In this document: positions 12,901-22,200 of the stretch, one piece after another
Position numbering within the stretch: position 1 is the stretch's first letter
How the letters are laid out: each line of letters opens with the position of its first letter
Assembly: GCA_024760905.1 (NCBI GenBank)
Contig: CM045737.1
Span: 13,797,226-13,861,225 of the forward strand
Reading direction: 5' to 3'
Length of the DNA: 64,000 bases
Source of the DNA: Plotosus lineatus
Taxonomy: Eukaryota; Chordata; Actinopteri; Siluriformes; Plotosidae
The notes under the pieces: generated by a model
Database searches by the model: none
What the model was told of the DNA's origin: nothing
The model's input: the letters and a program-made list of their open reading frames with translations, nothing else
Program-made: the position numbers and the translations under genes

Positions 12901-12992
12901 AGCAATGCTGTAACAAGTGCATTAATGTAACTCACCAGAATCATAAACATCAACAGGAGCAAGTAAAGTCTTCCCAGCTTCAGGAAAGCCAT
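721..12992 (-). CDS. Desmoglein-2-like paralogue, 3' end outside window (gene A, 9 exons visible)
   Basis: Second desmosomal cadherin, lying 3' of gene B on the same strand. Nine exons join in frame to about 530 residues: signal peptide (1-19), short propeptide ending KRKKR at 28-32, mature start EWIIPP with Trp 34, EC1 (GLLDRE, linker DANDNSPKF), EC2 (linker [10 protein letters not shown]), EC3, and most of EC4 ([18 protein letters not shown]). Intron phases match gene B at every boundary seen; exons 6 and 7 have equal lengths. The remaining EC4, EA, membrane and cytoplasmic exons must lie left of base 1, so I cannot tell whether it keeps a desmoglein tail. Exon 8 has an unusually long Gly/Ala/Val/Asp-rich insert of about 88 residues. 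Exon 9 appears to use a GC donor. The frame is open throughout, so I infer a functional gene, predicted to act in desmosomal adhesion like gene B. Confidence 0.9.
983..2598 (-). mobile_element. Tc1-like DNA transposon with extended inverted repeats
   Basis: Both ends read CAACCCCTGGCAAAAATTAT inward and both abut TA (981-982 and 2599-2600), the Tc1/mariner target. The inverted repeat is about 450 bp rather than the usual 30-250 bp, because the left arm also contains a copy of the 5' leader and transposase N-terminal coding region (about 1290-1440). Lies in intron 8 of gene A, 48 bases from exon 8. Confidence 0.88.
1466..2221 (-). pseudogene. Tc1-like transposase remnant
   Basis: Starts at 2221 with [19 protein letters not shown], a helix-turn-helix DNA-binding region ([20 protein letters not shown]). 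Later reads [15 protein letters not shown] and [11 protein letters not shown], which includes the second catalytic Asp of the DDE domain. The frame is broken between these pieces and the C-terminus is cut by the inverted duplication. Not expected to be active. Confidence 0.8.
2647..3146 (-). CDS. gene A exon 8: end of EC3 with long Gly-rich insert, start of EC4
   Basis: 500 nt, phase 0 to 2. Starts [10 protein letters not shown], then an insert (protein residues about 341-428) rich in Gly, Ala, Val and Asp/Glu and ending in Lys-Pro-Gly-Ser repeats, then [20 protein letters not shown] and EC4. The flanking sequence aligns with gene B exon 8, so the insert sits at the same structural position. 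Donor GTAGGC. Confidence 0.92.
3273..3458 (-). CDS. gene A exon 7: EC3
   Basis: Sixty-two codons, the same length as gene B exon 7. Includes [12 protein letters not shown] and [14 protein letters not shown]. Donor GTATAT. Confidence 0.92.
4259..4393 (-). CDS. gene A exon 6: EC2 end and linker
   Basis: Forty-five codons, the same length as gene B exon 6. Encodes [12 protein letters not shown] and [11 protein letters not shown]. Acceptor CATCTACAG, donor GTAACA. Confidence 0.92.
4493..4662 (-). CDS. gene A exon 5: EC2
   Basis: 170 nt, phase 1 to 0. Contains [16 protein letters not shown] and TLDRE. Acceptor ACTGTAG, donor GTATGT. Confidence 0.92.
4805..4943 (-). CDS. gene A exon 4: EC1-EC2 linker
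   Basis: 139 nt, phase 0 to 1. Encodes [10 protein letters not shown] through [10 protein letters not shown]. Donor GTAAGT, in contrast to the GC donor of gene B at the same site. Confidence 0.92.
5100..5258 (-). CDS. gene A exon 3: EC1
   Basis: Fifty-three codons starting [10 protein letters not shown], with GLLDRE near the end. T-rich acceptor TATTTTTAG, donor GTGAGT. A retrotransposon fragment starts about 25 bases upstream of the acceptor in the transcript sense. Confidence 0.92.
5283..5965 (+). mobile_element. RTE-type LINE, 3' fragment
   Basis: Closely matches 21745-22415 of the full-length copy: the C-terminal region after the reverse transcriptase ([24 protein letters not shown]) and the 3' end GGGAACAGCCGAAAGAAGAAG. 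Broken by an indel and a T-rich insert near 5706-5725. Antisense within intron 2 of gene A. Confidence 0.9.
6550..6870 (-). mobile_element. tRNA-derived SINE, family 2
   Basis: Minus-strand copy with tRNA-like head (B-box-like GTGTTCAAATCCC at its 5' end near 6810-6825) and a tail reading through GGCTCGGGTGTAAAAAGCC. Imperfect flanking repeats AATGTTAATATA / AATGTTAACATA suggest target duplication. Matching copies at 14895, 25967 and 58235. Confidence 0.82.
7367..7391. repeat. Poly(A)/poly(T) run in intron 2 of gene A
   Basis: About 24 A residues, 62 bases downstream of exon 2 in transcript sense, where they read as poly(U). Confidence 0.9.
7453..7560 (-). CDS. gene A exon 2: propeptide end and start of EC1
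   Basis: Thirty-six codons, phase 0 at both ends. Basic processing site KRKKR, then [18 protein letters not shown], nearly the same as gene B exon 2. Acceptor TATGTTTGAG is pyrimidine-poor. Donor GTAAGC. Confidence 0.9.
8505..9078 (+). mobile_element. Pogo/Tigger-like TIR element remnant with nested hAT-like fragment
   Basis: After a (TA)n run at 8512-8536, the sequence CAGTGATACCTCAGCTAATG begins a TIR end like those at 25361 and 26493. The right end is degraded. From about 8738, CAGTGCTTCTCAAATAGTGG and the G-rich stretch that follows look like a hAT-type terminus inserted inside. Confidence 0.5.
9090..9476 (-). mobile_element. SINE family 1 with RTE-like 3' tail (type b)
   Basis: On the minus strand: tRNA-like head (GGTTAGAGGTTCGAGTCCC), then the shared core (GGTTATCAAAGGCCGGCC, CTCTCACTGTCTATGGTGAG), then a tail (CATCTGACGTAAAAAGCTGT and GTGGCGACTCCTGAAAGGGA) resembling both ends of the RTE LINE. 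Confidence 0.75.
9487..9701 (+). repeat. (TG)n and (TA)n microsatellites around a type b SINE tail
   Basis: (TG)n at 9486-9520 and (TA)n at 9661-9700. Between them, 9540-9656 is a plus-strand copy of the type b SINE tail only (GGGCATCCGACATAAAAACC through CACTGTGGCGACTCC). Confidence 0.8.
9905..11260 (+). mobile_element. Degenerate Tc1-like transposon
   Basis: Plus-strand transposase remnant: [43 protein letters not shown] and, near 10985-11030, [16 protein letters not shown], interrupted by stops and frameshifts. Loosely inverted ends (ATGAGGACATCCC near 9930; GGGGAGCATGTCCTAA near 11222). Lies in intron 1 of gene A; inactive. Confidence 0.8.
11261..12935. other. Intron 1 of gene A, 5' part: nothing coding recognised
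   Basis: AT-rich intronic sequence with poly(A) runs at 11658-11679 and 11763-11776. No splice-bounded open frame similar to a desmoglein and no repeat family I can name. Confidence 0.6.
12936..12992 (-). CDS. gene A exon 1: signal peptide
   Basis: Nineteen codons starting [10 protein letters not shown] and followed by LLLLMFMIL, a clear signal peptide. The ATG at 12992-12990 has A at -3 (AATCATG). Donor CTG/GTGAGT, phase 0. An upstream in-frame ATG at 13016 exists but lacks signal-like sequence next to it. Confidence 0.85.
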
Positions 12993-13111
12993 GATTACTG
13001 AGGGCCTGCAGTTCACACTCGCTGCTCTTTTCTCTTCTCTCCCTTCGTTTGCTTCTGGCTGATAAGAACTGGCTGCACGCCTGTCAGTAAAAGGGGCGTA
13101 TATGTGTGTGT

Positions 13112-13165
<54 letters not shown>
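12993..13165 (-). promoter_or_regulatory. 5' flank of gene A with (TG)n tract
   Basis: Immediate upstream region, containing a polypurine stretch, a GATA-type CTTATCAG (minus strand, about 13061-13068), a weak TATA-like CATATACGCC, and a TG/CA microsatellite at 13098-13162. Assigned as promoter-proximal by position only; the transcription start cannot be placed. Confidence 0.3.
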
Positions 13166-13529
13166 CTATGGGTATATTGTATATCTGCTTGTGCTAAGCA
13201 TCCTATGGCTGGGCCTCTTCATTAGCATTTTTAGTTTTGTCCCGCCTTCAGGTAATTAAATATTTATTAATTTGTCCCTATGGCATTCCCCTCTATACAG
13301 TTCTTATATAATATCGTATCTTCCTGTACCCATTCATTTATTTTTACTCTATCATTAGTTTGCCCAGTTATTTAGAAAGTCCAAAAGCCGAATGCATTTT
13401 TACAGACATTACTAACAAATATTATGCAACAATTTGCCAAGAATCTTAAATGCATGTGCTTTACATAAAAACTGAGGTTTTGTATAAGAGTTTGAAATAA
13501 ACAGTTCTCGACGTGCTTACGTAGCTTTC

Positions 13530-13765
13530 CTCGAATACTTGGGTTTCCTCCCACACAGTCCAAAAACGTGTACAGGAAGCTATCTGGCTGTTTAAAATTG
13601 CCCCAGGTGTGAGTGTGACTGTGAATGGTTTCATGTATGTTGGCCCTTCAATGGCTTGAAGGTATGTTCAGGGTGTACACCATGTTTTCACAGAGTCGGC
13701 TTTCCTGTAACACCACTTTAAAGAAGAATATAAAAAACGGCTTAGAAAATGAGATGAGATGAAAA
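13530..13765 (+). repeat. Common fish SINE body/tail, degraded
   Basis: GGGTTTCCTCCCACACAGTC, AAAATTGCCCCAGG, CAGGGTGTACACC and GGCTTAGAAAATGAGATGAG follow the order of the common fish SINE tail. Confidence 0.6.
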
Positions 13766-13807
13766 ACTCACATTTGGTGAAATAAGTGCCGCCATCTTCT
13801 ACTAAAA

Positions 13808-14691
13808 CAGGGCTCGGGAACCTTTTAGACTAAGAGAGCCCAAAAGAAAAAGACATGTTTTTAAATCTAATCCTCTGAGACTATAATAAGACTCTGAATT
13901 TATTTTAAACAACATTGCTATAACGAAGTTATTTATTAATAAGAAAAGTACTTTTTACTATTAATGCGACTTCTGGTGCTGCATGGTGTTGCTGATGGCT
14001 TTGTAGTCTGGTTGACACGTGCTGAGGTTCAGCTTCATACAGGCGTTTAAGCTTCCATCTGTTAAATCTGACCGCAGGTTGGTCTTGATGTTTTTCAGGT
14101 GAGAAGGACTGCTTGCATGCACAAGTAGAGCCAAACATGGTCAATATGACAGGACTCACACGCTGCAGTGTTTGGTTTGTGACAGGAAGTGCATTCTAAG
14201 TTTTGGCAATCAGCTGGTCTGCGGGTTGAAGTTTTTCCGTGTCTGTCCATTTGTGTTTGCTTGCCAGCTCTGCTTGGCTTCGTGCAAATGAGCTGATCAA
14301 AAACATTTTTGCGGGACATTTTTCGTTTTACTAAAAAAAAAACAACATGCGCAGTCTGTGGTTGTTGTTTTAATCCGATAAAATTTTTTGAGTTTCAAGG
14401 TATCGGACCCGCCCGCATACTGGCGTACAGAAATGATTGGCTCTTCGCTGCGCACCACAGTGACATGGCATTGAAAATAAATGTATAGATTTAAATGCGC
14501 GAGATTTATTCATTTGTTTTTGTTTTATTTTATGGCTTTTTTTGTATTTTTATTTAAATGACAGTGAAATTCTGTATTTGATATTCTGTTAAGAAAGGCC
14601 ACCTGATGTATCTGAGAGCCAGATACAGTCATCAGATACAGTCATCAAAACAGCCACATCCGGCTCGCGAGCCATAGGTTCCCGACCCCTG
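13808..14691 (-). mobile_element. hAT-family DNA transposon, 884 bp, perfect 8-bp target duplication
   Basis: Flanked by TACTAAAA at 13800-13807 and 14692-14699. Ends CAGGGCTCGGGAACC and, inverted, CAGGGGTCGGGAACC. A minus-strand ORF fragment (14319 down to about 14095) begins MSRKNVFDQLICTKPSRAGK and looks like the start of a longer coding region now lost. Most likely a nonautonomous deletion derivative. A related fragment is at 56642. Confidence 0.9.
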
Positions 14692-14892
14692 TACTAAAAA
14701 CTCATGGAAGTATCATTTATATAAAGAAAGGCAGATACAATAAACCATTTTTCAGTCATATCACTGAATATTACTCAAATACTCATTTGCCACACCAGTT
14801 AATCCTACTGGGGATGATGGGAGGCTGGACCCTATCTCAATCAACTTTGAACGATGGCAGTACACCCTGAACAGTTCCCCAGACTAGAGTCT

Positions 14893-15178
14893 GTTGGGCT
14901 TTTTGCACCTGAGCCATAGTGGCTCATCACGCCGTTGCTTATTCCTGGTTTCTGTAGCGTGAAGCTACCAGGAGTTGAACTCCTCCTGGATGGGACGCTA
15001 TTCCATTGCCGGTTACCTTCCCAGTATATTTTTTACTGGTACCCATTTATACTGTGGGGTGACCAGAGGCACACTTGTTTGTTAAAGCCTTGCCCAGGGG
15101 TCCAAGCACAGTGGGGGTCAAACTGGGATTTGAACACACAACCTCCCGATCAAGAGCATCCCAATCATGAGTTTGCAT
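14893..15178 (-). mobile_element. tRNA-derived SINE, family 2
   Basis: Minus-strand copy: AACTGGGATTTGAACACACA (B-box complement) at the right, CACTGTGCTTGG, ATAAATGGGTACC, and GGCTCAGGTGCAAAAAGCCC at the left. The head is damaged where it meets the next SINE. Confidence 0.8.
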
Positions 15179-15425
15179 GTTTGATGGGTTTCCTCCGAAT
15201 ACGCCAGGTTCCTCCCACAGTCTAAAAGTACAGTAGTCTATTTGGCTGTTCCAGATCGCACTTAGGAATGAGTCTAAATGGTTGTGTGTGTATTGGCCCT
15301 GCAATGGTGTGTGGGACACAAGCTGTCCAGGGTGCACCCTGCCTTCACCCATAGTCGGATAAGACGGGTACCTGCCTCAGCGCGACTATAATTAGGATAA
15401 AGCGGCTTAGAAAATGAATGAAGAA
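15170..15425 (+). repeat. Common fish SINE body/tail
   Basis: GTTTGCATGTTTGATGGGTTTCC onward through TGTCCAGGGTGCACCCTGCC to GATAAAGCGGCTTAGAAAATG with a short ATGA-type end. Abuts the family 2 SINE. Confidence 0.7.
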
Positions 15426-15549
15426 ATGTTATTAAGGATGATATTAAAAGATTAAGAATTATTTCATGCCAGGCAGATATCACATTGATAAGAAATTTAT
15501 CTTCGCCTTCACTCTTTCAATAACCTTAGTACTACTAACAGCAAAAGTA

Positions 15550-15895
15550 CCCGTTCGAATCCAGGTTAATGCCACAGCCAACCGTGACTGGGAGTCTGTA
15601 GAAGCTAATTGGCTGAGCTCTCATGGATCGCATACTCTCACTTTCCTGTCAGTCACAGAAATCATCAGCCAATCATGGGTATCTGTGAGCCCATTTGTAC
15701 GAGGGGGGCGGATTGCTCTTTCCTTCCGAGTGTATTAGACCGCCCCCAAATACGCATGGTACAGCAGTCAATAGGAAGCAGGTGGCTAGCAATACATGTC
15801 CACGGAGGGGGCATGTGCATGTCTTTGCTCCTCCCTGATTGGTGATGGTCATGTGATAGGGAACGTAATACCTGATAGGTGGGAATTGGATACGA
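15550..15895 (+). mobile_element. SINE-like repeat, family 3
   Basis: CGTTCGAATCCAGGTTAATG (B-box-like) then AACCGTGACTGGGAGTC, GTGTATTAGACCGCCCCC and TGATTGGTGATGGTCATGTG. Two minus-strand relatives lie at 29638 and 30045. Confidence 0.65.
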
Positions 15896-15955
15896 CTAAA
15901 TTAATGAGAAAATAATTTTGAAAAAGTACACTTCACAAAAATCAGTGCAGTTATA

Positions 15956-15958
<3 letters not shown>

Positions 15959-16027
<69 letters not shown>
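15959..16027. repeat. (TA)n microsatellite
   Basis: About 34 uninterrupted TA units. Confidence 0.97.
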
Positions 16028-16029
<2 letters not shown>

Positions 16030-16031
<2 letters not shown>

Positions 16032-16700
16032 TTTTATTCTTTATATCGAAATCCACACATGACAGAGATCCAAAATAAGCAATGCGCACGGTTGGTGATA
16101 ATTATGACACTGTAATAAACACATACTTATTATGAGTTATTATTCAAATCAATGTGCTTCAAGGTTAAAAGTAACATTCTGATATTTTTGGTAATAAAAT
16201 CATCTATTACAAAACAAAAAACCCAAACAAACAGGTTTTAGAGTCTAGAAAATAGATTCTCTCTTCATTCCTGTTAACAGAGCTCATGTGACTTTGCTTG
16301 ATATGTTCATAAAAAAGAATAAAATGCCTCAGGATAGAACAAGTTAACACCTGTGCAGTGTTTGCACTGCCATCATGAGAATCGTGAGCTTATAAAATGA
16401 ATTCCCACCTTCAGTGTCCCCAATATCACGTCTTATAATGCTGTCCTGTTTTTGATTGAAACTTTATATGATGCAGTTCTTATATTTTATACATCGATCG
16501 GCCTTTCTGTTGTTTTATTTTCCATCTACATCCCCATATAAGGACTTGCTTCAAAGCCTCGAATAGGAACTACCTCTCAAACAAGCTGCAGCCACTATAT
16601 TTCAAAGCAGGTGCATATATTTTCAGTATCTATTAAATGGAAATTTCACACTCTGACTGATTCACTGTCTCAGGATTAAAAGTCATTATTCATTATAAAT
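16030..16700. other. Intergenic, nothing recognised
   Basis: AT-rich sequence with short open frames only. No repeat family or gene signal that I recognise. Confidence 0.5.
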
Positions 16701-16702
16701 AA

Positions 16703-17010
16703 AGAAATGAGTACATCAGAGGGACAGCACATGTTAGATGTTTTGGAGACGAAATGAGAGAGGCTAGATTGAGATGGTTTGGACATGTACAGAGGAGGGA
16801 TAGTGAGTATATTGGCAGTAGGATGCTGAGGTTGGAACTACCAGGCAGAAGGCCTCGAGGAAAACCAAAGAAGAGATTTATGGATGTGGTGAAGGAAGAC
16901 ATGAAGGTCATTGGAGTAAGAGAAGAAGATGCAGAGGACAGGGCGAGATGGAGGCGGGTGGTTTGCTGTGGTGACTCCTGAAGGGAACAGCCGAAAGGAA
17001 AAGAAGAAGA
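16703..17010 (+). mobile_element. RTE-type LINE, 3' end fragment
   Basis: Encodes [20 protein letters not shown] and ends GAAGGGAACAGCCGAAAGGA plus an AAG-rich tail. 5'-truncated copy of the element at 19270-22415. Flanks ATTCATTATAAATAA occur on both sides (16688 and 17011), a likely target duplication. Confidence 0.9.
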
Positions 17011-17385
17011 ATTCATTATAAATAATGCTTCACTGTAAATGGCGCATAAAAACTCATGGCTAGTGATGGTCACTGATTCCAAAATCCGAGAAATCCAACA
17101 AACACCATTTTAACCCTAGAAGTGCCCAATGTTGAAAGTCTAAATGCCCTGCATTTTTTAGTAAAATTACCTCCCTATTTTGATATTGAATGCAGAAACT
17201 ACAAAATAAATAACATGATATAACCGTATATGTTATATGAAGATTATAGAGGCCTTTCCAAAAAAATTAAAAGAAAAACGTAAAGCCGTTTTTTTTTGGC
17301 TTTGGCACTCCGAGGGTTAAAAATATGGAAAAACAAAACAAAACAAAAAAGTTACATAATATGCCATATGAGATATACCCTAGAC

Positions 17386-18172
17386 CAGTGGTTCCGAACC
17401 TGGGTTCGATCAAACCCTCGGGGTTCGGTGAGTCAGTCTCAGGGGCTCAAGACACACACCTGACTCATATTCATGATGACACGCCCCGCTTGGCCATCGC
17501 TGGCTGCAGGTGATCACGCTACATTGCTTGGCCAATCTGTGCTGCAGGAAATTTGGTGCGCTCAGTAGTCGAATTGTGACTGTTATGATGGTATGTTGTG
17601 TGATTAATTTCTTAATGTTTTAATCCATACTATGTTGAGTAAAAAAGAAAGTGGTCGGACGAATATGTACAACATGGATTCACATATATAATGTAACGTG
17701 ATATTCGTCGGCGTCCTATCTGCATGATTTGCAAAGTAGGATCAACCCTGTGCTGACTGACGTATACGTACATGTATATGTACATATAATATCAATAAAT
17801 ACATATTCAATACTATAAATGCTTATAATAATGATTAAATATTCAAAAATAATGCATAAGATGTAAATAAAACAAAAACATACACACATACAGACGCACG
17901 CGCGCGTTCACACACAGATGCGCGTGCACGCAGTCAGATGCACACCTCACATAAAAATGTAAGTAGTTGTGATGGGGGGAGTTCATGCATTGTATTGGTT
18001 TTGTTCTTTGAACACAGTGATGTTAATGCACGGTTCATTTTGGTGCCCCAGTAAAAACATATGTCTTGAATTTGAAAAAAATCACGTTTTATTTTTCACT
18101 AAAGAAGGGTTCGGTGAATAAGCATATGAAACTGGTGGGGTTCAGTACCGCCAACAAGGTTAAGAACCACTG
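17386..18172 (+). mobile_element. hAT-family element, 787 bp, perfect 8-bp target duplication
   Basis: Flanked by CCCTAGAC at 17378-17385 and 18173-18180. Termini CAGTGGTTCCGAACC and GGTTAAGAACCACTG are inverted. No transposase seen. Bases about 17690-17975 inside resemble the internal part of the pogo-like MITE family at 18404 and 54266. Confidence 0.9.
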
Positions 18173-18181
18173 CCCTAGACA

Positions 18182-18395
18182 GCTTGTCAGGCCATCGCAG
18201 CGGTGACACTCACACAAAAACACTCATACTCACATTCACACCTAGGCGCAATTTGGAACAGCCAATTAACCTAATGGGCATGCTTTTTTGTTGTTGTTGT
18301 TGTTGTTTTGAACTGTACGAGGAAACCAGAGTACCCATAGGAAACCCACAAGGTTAGAAACTGCAAACTCCACACAGAAACACCCAAGCTGGGAA
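18182..18395 (-). repeat. Common fish SINE body/tail, minus strand
   Basis: GCGCAATTTGGAACAGCCAA, CCACACAGAAACACCCAAGC and related words are the complement of the common fish SINE. Interrupted by a (GTT)n run. Confidence 0.65.
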
Positions 18396-18403
18396 TAAAT
18401 ACA

Positions 18404-18896
18404 CAGGGATCCCTCGCTACTTTGCACTTCAATTCATGCGGCTTCAGTGCATCATGTTTTTTTTTTTTTTTTTTTTTTAATATTAATCGAATTAAAAAAA
18501 GAAGGAAATTAAGGAAGAATAGGGGGAAAAGTCAAGGAAAATGCCACAAAAACAAGGCCAATTATGCAAAAACAAAAAACCAACCAACCAAACAAAAACA
18601 AAAAAAAACCCCCAACCCAAAACCTACCATCAAAACTACTTTCATTTTGTAGTGCATCTGCGTGTGCGCGCGCGTCAGTATGTGTGTGTTTATATCTTAT
18701 TTACATCTTGTGCATTATTTTTCAATGTTTAATTGTTATTACAAGCATATATAGAGTTGAATATGTATTTATTGATATTATATACACATATACATGTACG
18801 TATATGGCAGTCAGGGGGGTTGATCCTACTTAGCGGAAATCGGCCGTCGCGGGGGATCTTGGTCCTCATTAACTGTGGAAAGTGAGAGATCCCTGT
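18404..18896 (+). mobile_element. Pogo/Tigger-like MITE
   Basis: Starts CAGGGATCCCTCGCTACTTT and ends GAGAGATCCCTG followed by TATA; ends are inverted. Internal hallmarks: poly(T), GAAGAATAGGGGGAAAAGTC, (CA/GC)-rich stretch, ATTATTTTTCAATGTTTAATT. About 490 bp, noncoding. Relatives at 37631, 38153, 41529, 44406 and 54266. Confidence 0.8.
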
Positions 18897-18897
18897 A

Positions 18898-19022
18898 TAT
18901 ACATTACATTTACAACATTTGGCAGACACTCTTATCTAGAGCAACTTATTATTATAATTAATAAAAAAAAGACAACTGAGCAATTGAGGGTAAAGGGCCT
19001 TGCTCAAGGGCCCAACAGTGGT
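18898..19022 (+). repeat. Common fish dispersed repeat (ATTTGGCAGAC type)
   Basis: ACATTTGGCAGACACTCTTA then GACAACTGAGCAATTGAGGG and GGGCCTTGCTCAAGGGCCCA, a module found in many fish genomes. Followed by (TG)n(TA)n at 19020-19103 and a SINE tail to 19200. Confidence 0.6.
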
Positions 19023-19038
19023 ATGTGTGTGTGTGTGT

Positions 19039-19102
<64 letters not shown>

Positions 19103-19269
19103 GTACTTTGCCCTCAGCCAGAGTTGGCCGAGATGGGTGCCAGCCTCCACGTGACCTTAATTAGGTTTAATTGGTTCAGAAAATGAATGAATGAATGAAT
19201 ATACGTGTTGGAAGCACAAACACATTTAAGGCAAATATGAAATATTTTATAATAATAATCATCTCTTTT

Positions 19270-22200
19270 AAAGAATGCAGCCATGAGGTGGCGGGGGCAC
19301 TAACCAGTGTCTCGCCCCCTTATGCCGGTCCCAAGCCCGGAAAAATGCAGATGGTTGCGACAGGAAGGGCATCCGGCGTAAAACTTCTGCCACATTTCTC
19401 ATGCAAATGATCAAAACAAAATTCATACCAGATCGGTCGAGGCCCGGGTTAACAACGACCGCCATCAGTGCTGTCAACCAACAGGGTGCTGATGGAAATT
19501 GGGACTACTGTTGGTCGAAGAAGGAGAGGCGGAAGGCGTGTCCGTAGGCAGAGAGAGAAGAGGAAATGCGTGAGTCTAAGACTGAGAGTAGGGACTTTGA
19601 ATATTGGAACTATGCAAGGAAAAGATAGAGAGCTGGCAGACATGATGCAGAGGAGGAAGGTAGACATACTGTGTGTTCAGGAGACCAGGTGGAAAGGTAG
19701 CAAGGCTACAAGCTTAGGAGCAGGGTTTAAGCTGTTTTATCATGGTGTGGATGGGAAGAGAAATGGAGTAGGAGTCATCTTGAAGGAGGGGTTTGTCAGG
19801 AATGTTCTAGAAGTGAAAAGAGTGTCAGACAGAGTGATGAGTCTCAAGTTAGAAATTGAAGGCGTGATGGCCAATGTTGTTAGTGCTTATGCCCCACAGG
19901 CAGGATGTGAGCTAGAAGAGAAGGAGAGATTCTGGAGTGAGTTAGATGAAGTGATGCAGAGTACCCCCAGAGGTGAAAGAGTGGTCATTGGGGCAGACTT
20001 CAATGGACATGTTGGTGCAGGCAACAGAGGGGATGAGGAAGTGATGGGCATTTTTGGTATCCAGGACAGGAACACAGAAGGACAGATGTTGATCGATTTT
20101 GCAAAAAGGATGGAAATGGCTGTGGTGAATACTTTTTTCAAGAAGAAACAGGAGCATAGGGTGACTTATAAAAGCGGAGGTAGGAGCACACAGGTAGACT
20201 ACATCTTGTGTAGGCGATGTAATTTGAAGGAAGTCAGTGACTGCAAAGTAGTAGTGGGTGAGAGTGTTGCCAAACAGCATAGGATGGTGGTGTGCAGGAT
20301 GACGCTGATGGTGAGGAAGGTGAAAAAGGCAAAGGCAGAGCAGAAGACAAAGTGGTGGAAGCTGAAAAAGGAAGAGTGTCGTGTTGTCTTCAAGGAGGAG
20401 TTGAAACAGGCCTTGGGTGGTCAGGAAGGGCTTCCAGATGACTGGACAACCACAGCCAATGTGATCAGGGAGACCGGTAGGAGAGTACTTGGTGTGTCCT
20501 CTGGAAGGAAAGTAGATAAGGAAACTTGGTGGTGGAATGAGGAAGTGCAGCAGTGTGCACAAAAGAAGAGGCTAGCTAAGAAAAAGTGGGACACAGAGAG
20601 GACCGAAGAGAGTAAACAGGAGTACAGGGAGACACAGCGTAAGGCGAAGGTAGCGGTGTCAAAGGCCAAACAGAGGGCGTATGATAACTTGTATGACAGG
20701 TTGGACAGTAAGGAGGGAGAAAATTATTTATACAGGTTAGCACAGCAGAGAAATAGAGATGGGAAAGACGTGCAGCAAGTTTGAGTGATAAAGGACAGAG
20801 AGGGAAATGTATTGACTGATGACAGAAGTGTGCTGGGAAGATGGAAAGAGTACTTTGAAGAGCTGATGAATGAGGAAAATAAGAGAGAAAAAAGAGTAGA
20901 AGGGGTGACCGTTGAGGACCAGGAAGTAGCAAAGATTAGTAAGGGTGAAGTGAGGAGGGCATTGAAGAGGATGAAGAGTGGAAAGGCAGTTGGTCCTGAT
21001 GGCATACCGGTTGAGGTATGGAAGTGTCTAGGGGAGGTAGCAGTAGATTTTCTGACAAGAATATTCAACAAGGTCTTAGAAAGTGAGCAGATGCCGGAGG
21101 AATGGAGACGTGTGCTTGTGCCCATTTTTAAGAACAAGGGAGCTGTACAGAGTTGTGGCAACTACAGAGGGATAAAGTTGATGAGCCATACAATGAAGTT
21201 ATGAGAAAGAATAGTGGAAGCTAGACTAAGGGCAGAGGCCAGCATTTGTGAACAACAGTTTGGTTTCATGCCAAGAAAGAGCACCACAGATGCAGTGTTT
21301 GCTTTGAGGATGTTAATAGAGAAGTACAGAGAAGGTCAGAAGGAGCTGCATTGTGCCTTTGTGGATCTGGAGAAAGCATATGACAGGGTGCCGAGAGAAG
21401 AACTGTGGTATTGTATGAGGAAGTCTGGAGTGGCAGAGAAGTATGTTAGAGTGGTGCAGGACATGTATGAGAGATGTAAGACAGTGGTGAGGTGTGCTGT
21501 CGGTGTGACAGAAGAGTTCAAGGTGGAGGTGGGGCTGCATCAAGGGTCAGCTCTCAGCCCCTTCTTGTTTGCTATGGTGATGGACAGGCTGACAGATGAG
21601 GTTAGACAAGAACCTCCATGGACTATGATGTTTGCAGATGACATCGTGATCTGTAGTGAGAGCAGAGAACAAGTGGAGGAAAATCTAGAGAGGTGGAGGT
21701 ATGCCCTGGAAAGGAGGGGAATGAAGGTTAGTCTCAGTAAGACAGAATACATGTGTGTGAACGACAAGGACCCAAGAGGAACGGTGAGGTTACAGGGGGC
21801 AGAGATAAAGAAGGTGGAGGATTTTAAGTACTTAGGCTCAACAATCCAGAGCAATGGAGAGTGTGGAAAAGAGGTGAAGAAGCGCGTGCAGGAAGGTTGG
21901 AATGGATGGAGAAAAGTGTCCGGTGTGATGTGTGATAGGAGAGTATCGGCAAGAATGAAGGGAAAAGTGTACAAGACGGTAATGAGGCCAGCGATGTTGT
22001 ATGGTTTAGAGACAGTGGCCCTGGGGAAAAGACAGGAGTCAGAGTTGGAGGTAGCAGAGATGAAAATGTTGAGGTTGTCTTTGGGAGTAACGAGGATGGA
22101 TAGGATCAGGAATGAGTACATCAGAGGGACAGCACATGTTAGATGTTTTGGAGACAAAGTCAGAGAGGCTAGATTGAGATGGTTTGGACATGTATAGAGG

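Noticed and set aside
12825..13016. Upstream ATG at 13016 as start of gene A
   Set aside because: It would place polar residues (MNCRPSVI) before the signal peptide; the ATG at 12992 gives a standard signal sequence of the same length as gene B's.
19942..20562. 206-codon and other long minus-strand frames across the RTE element
   Set aside because: Antisense shadows of the LINE coding frame.
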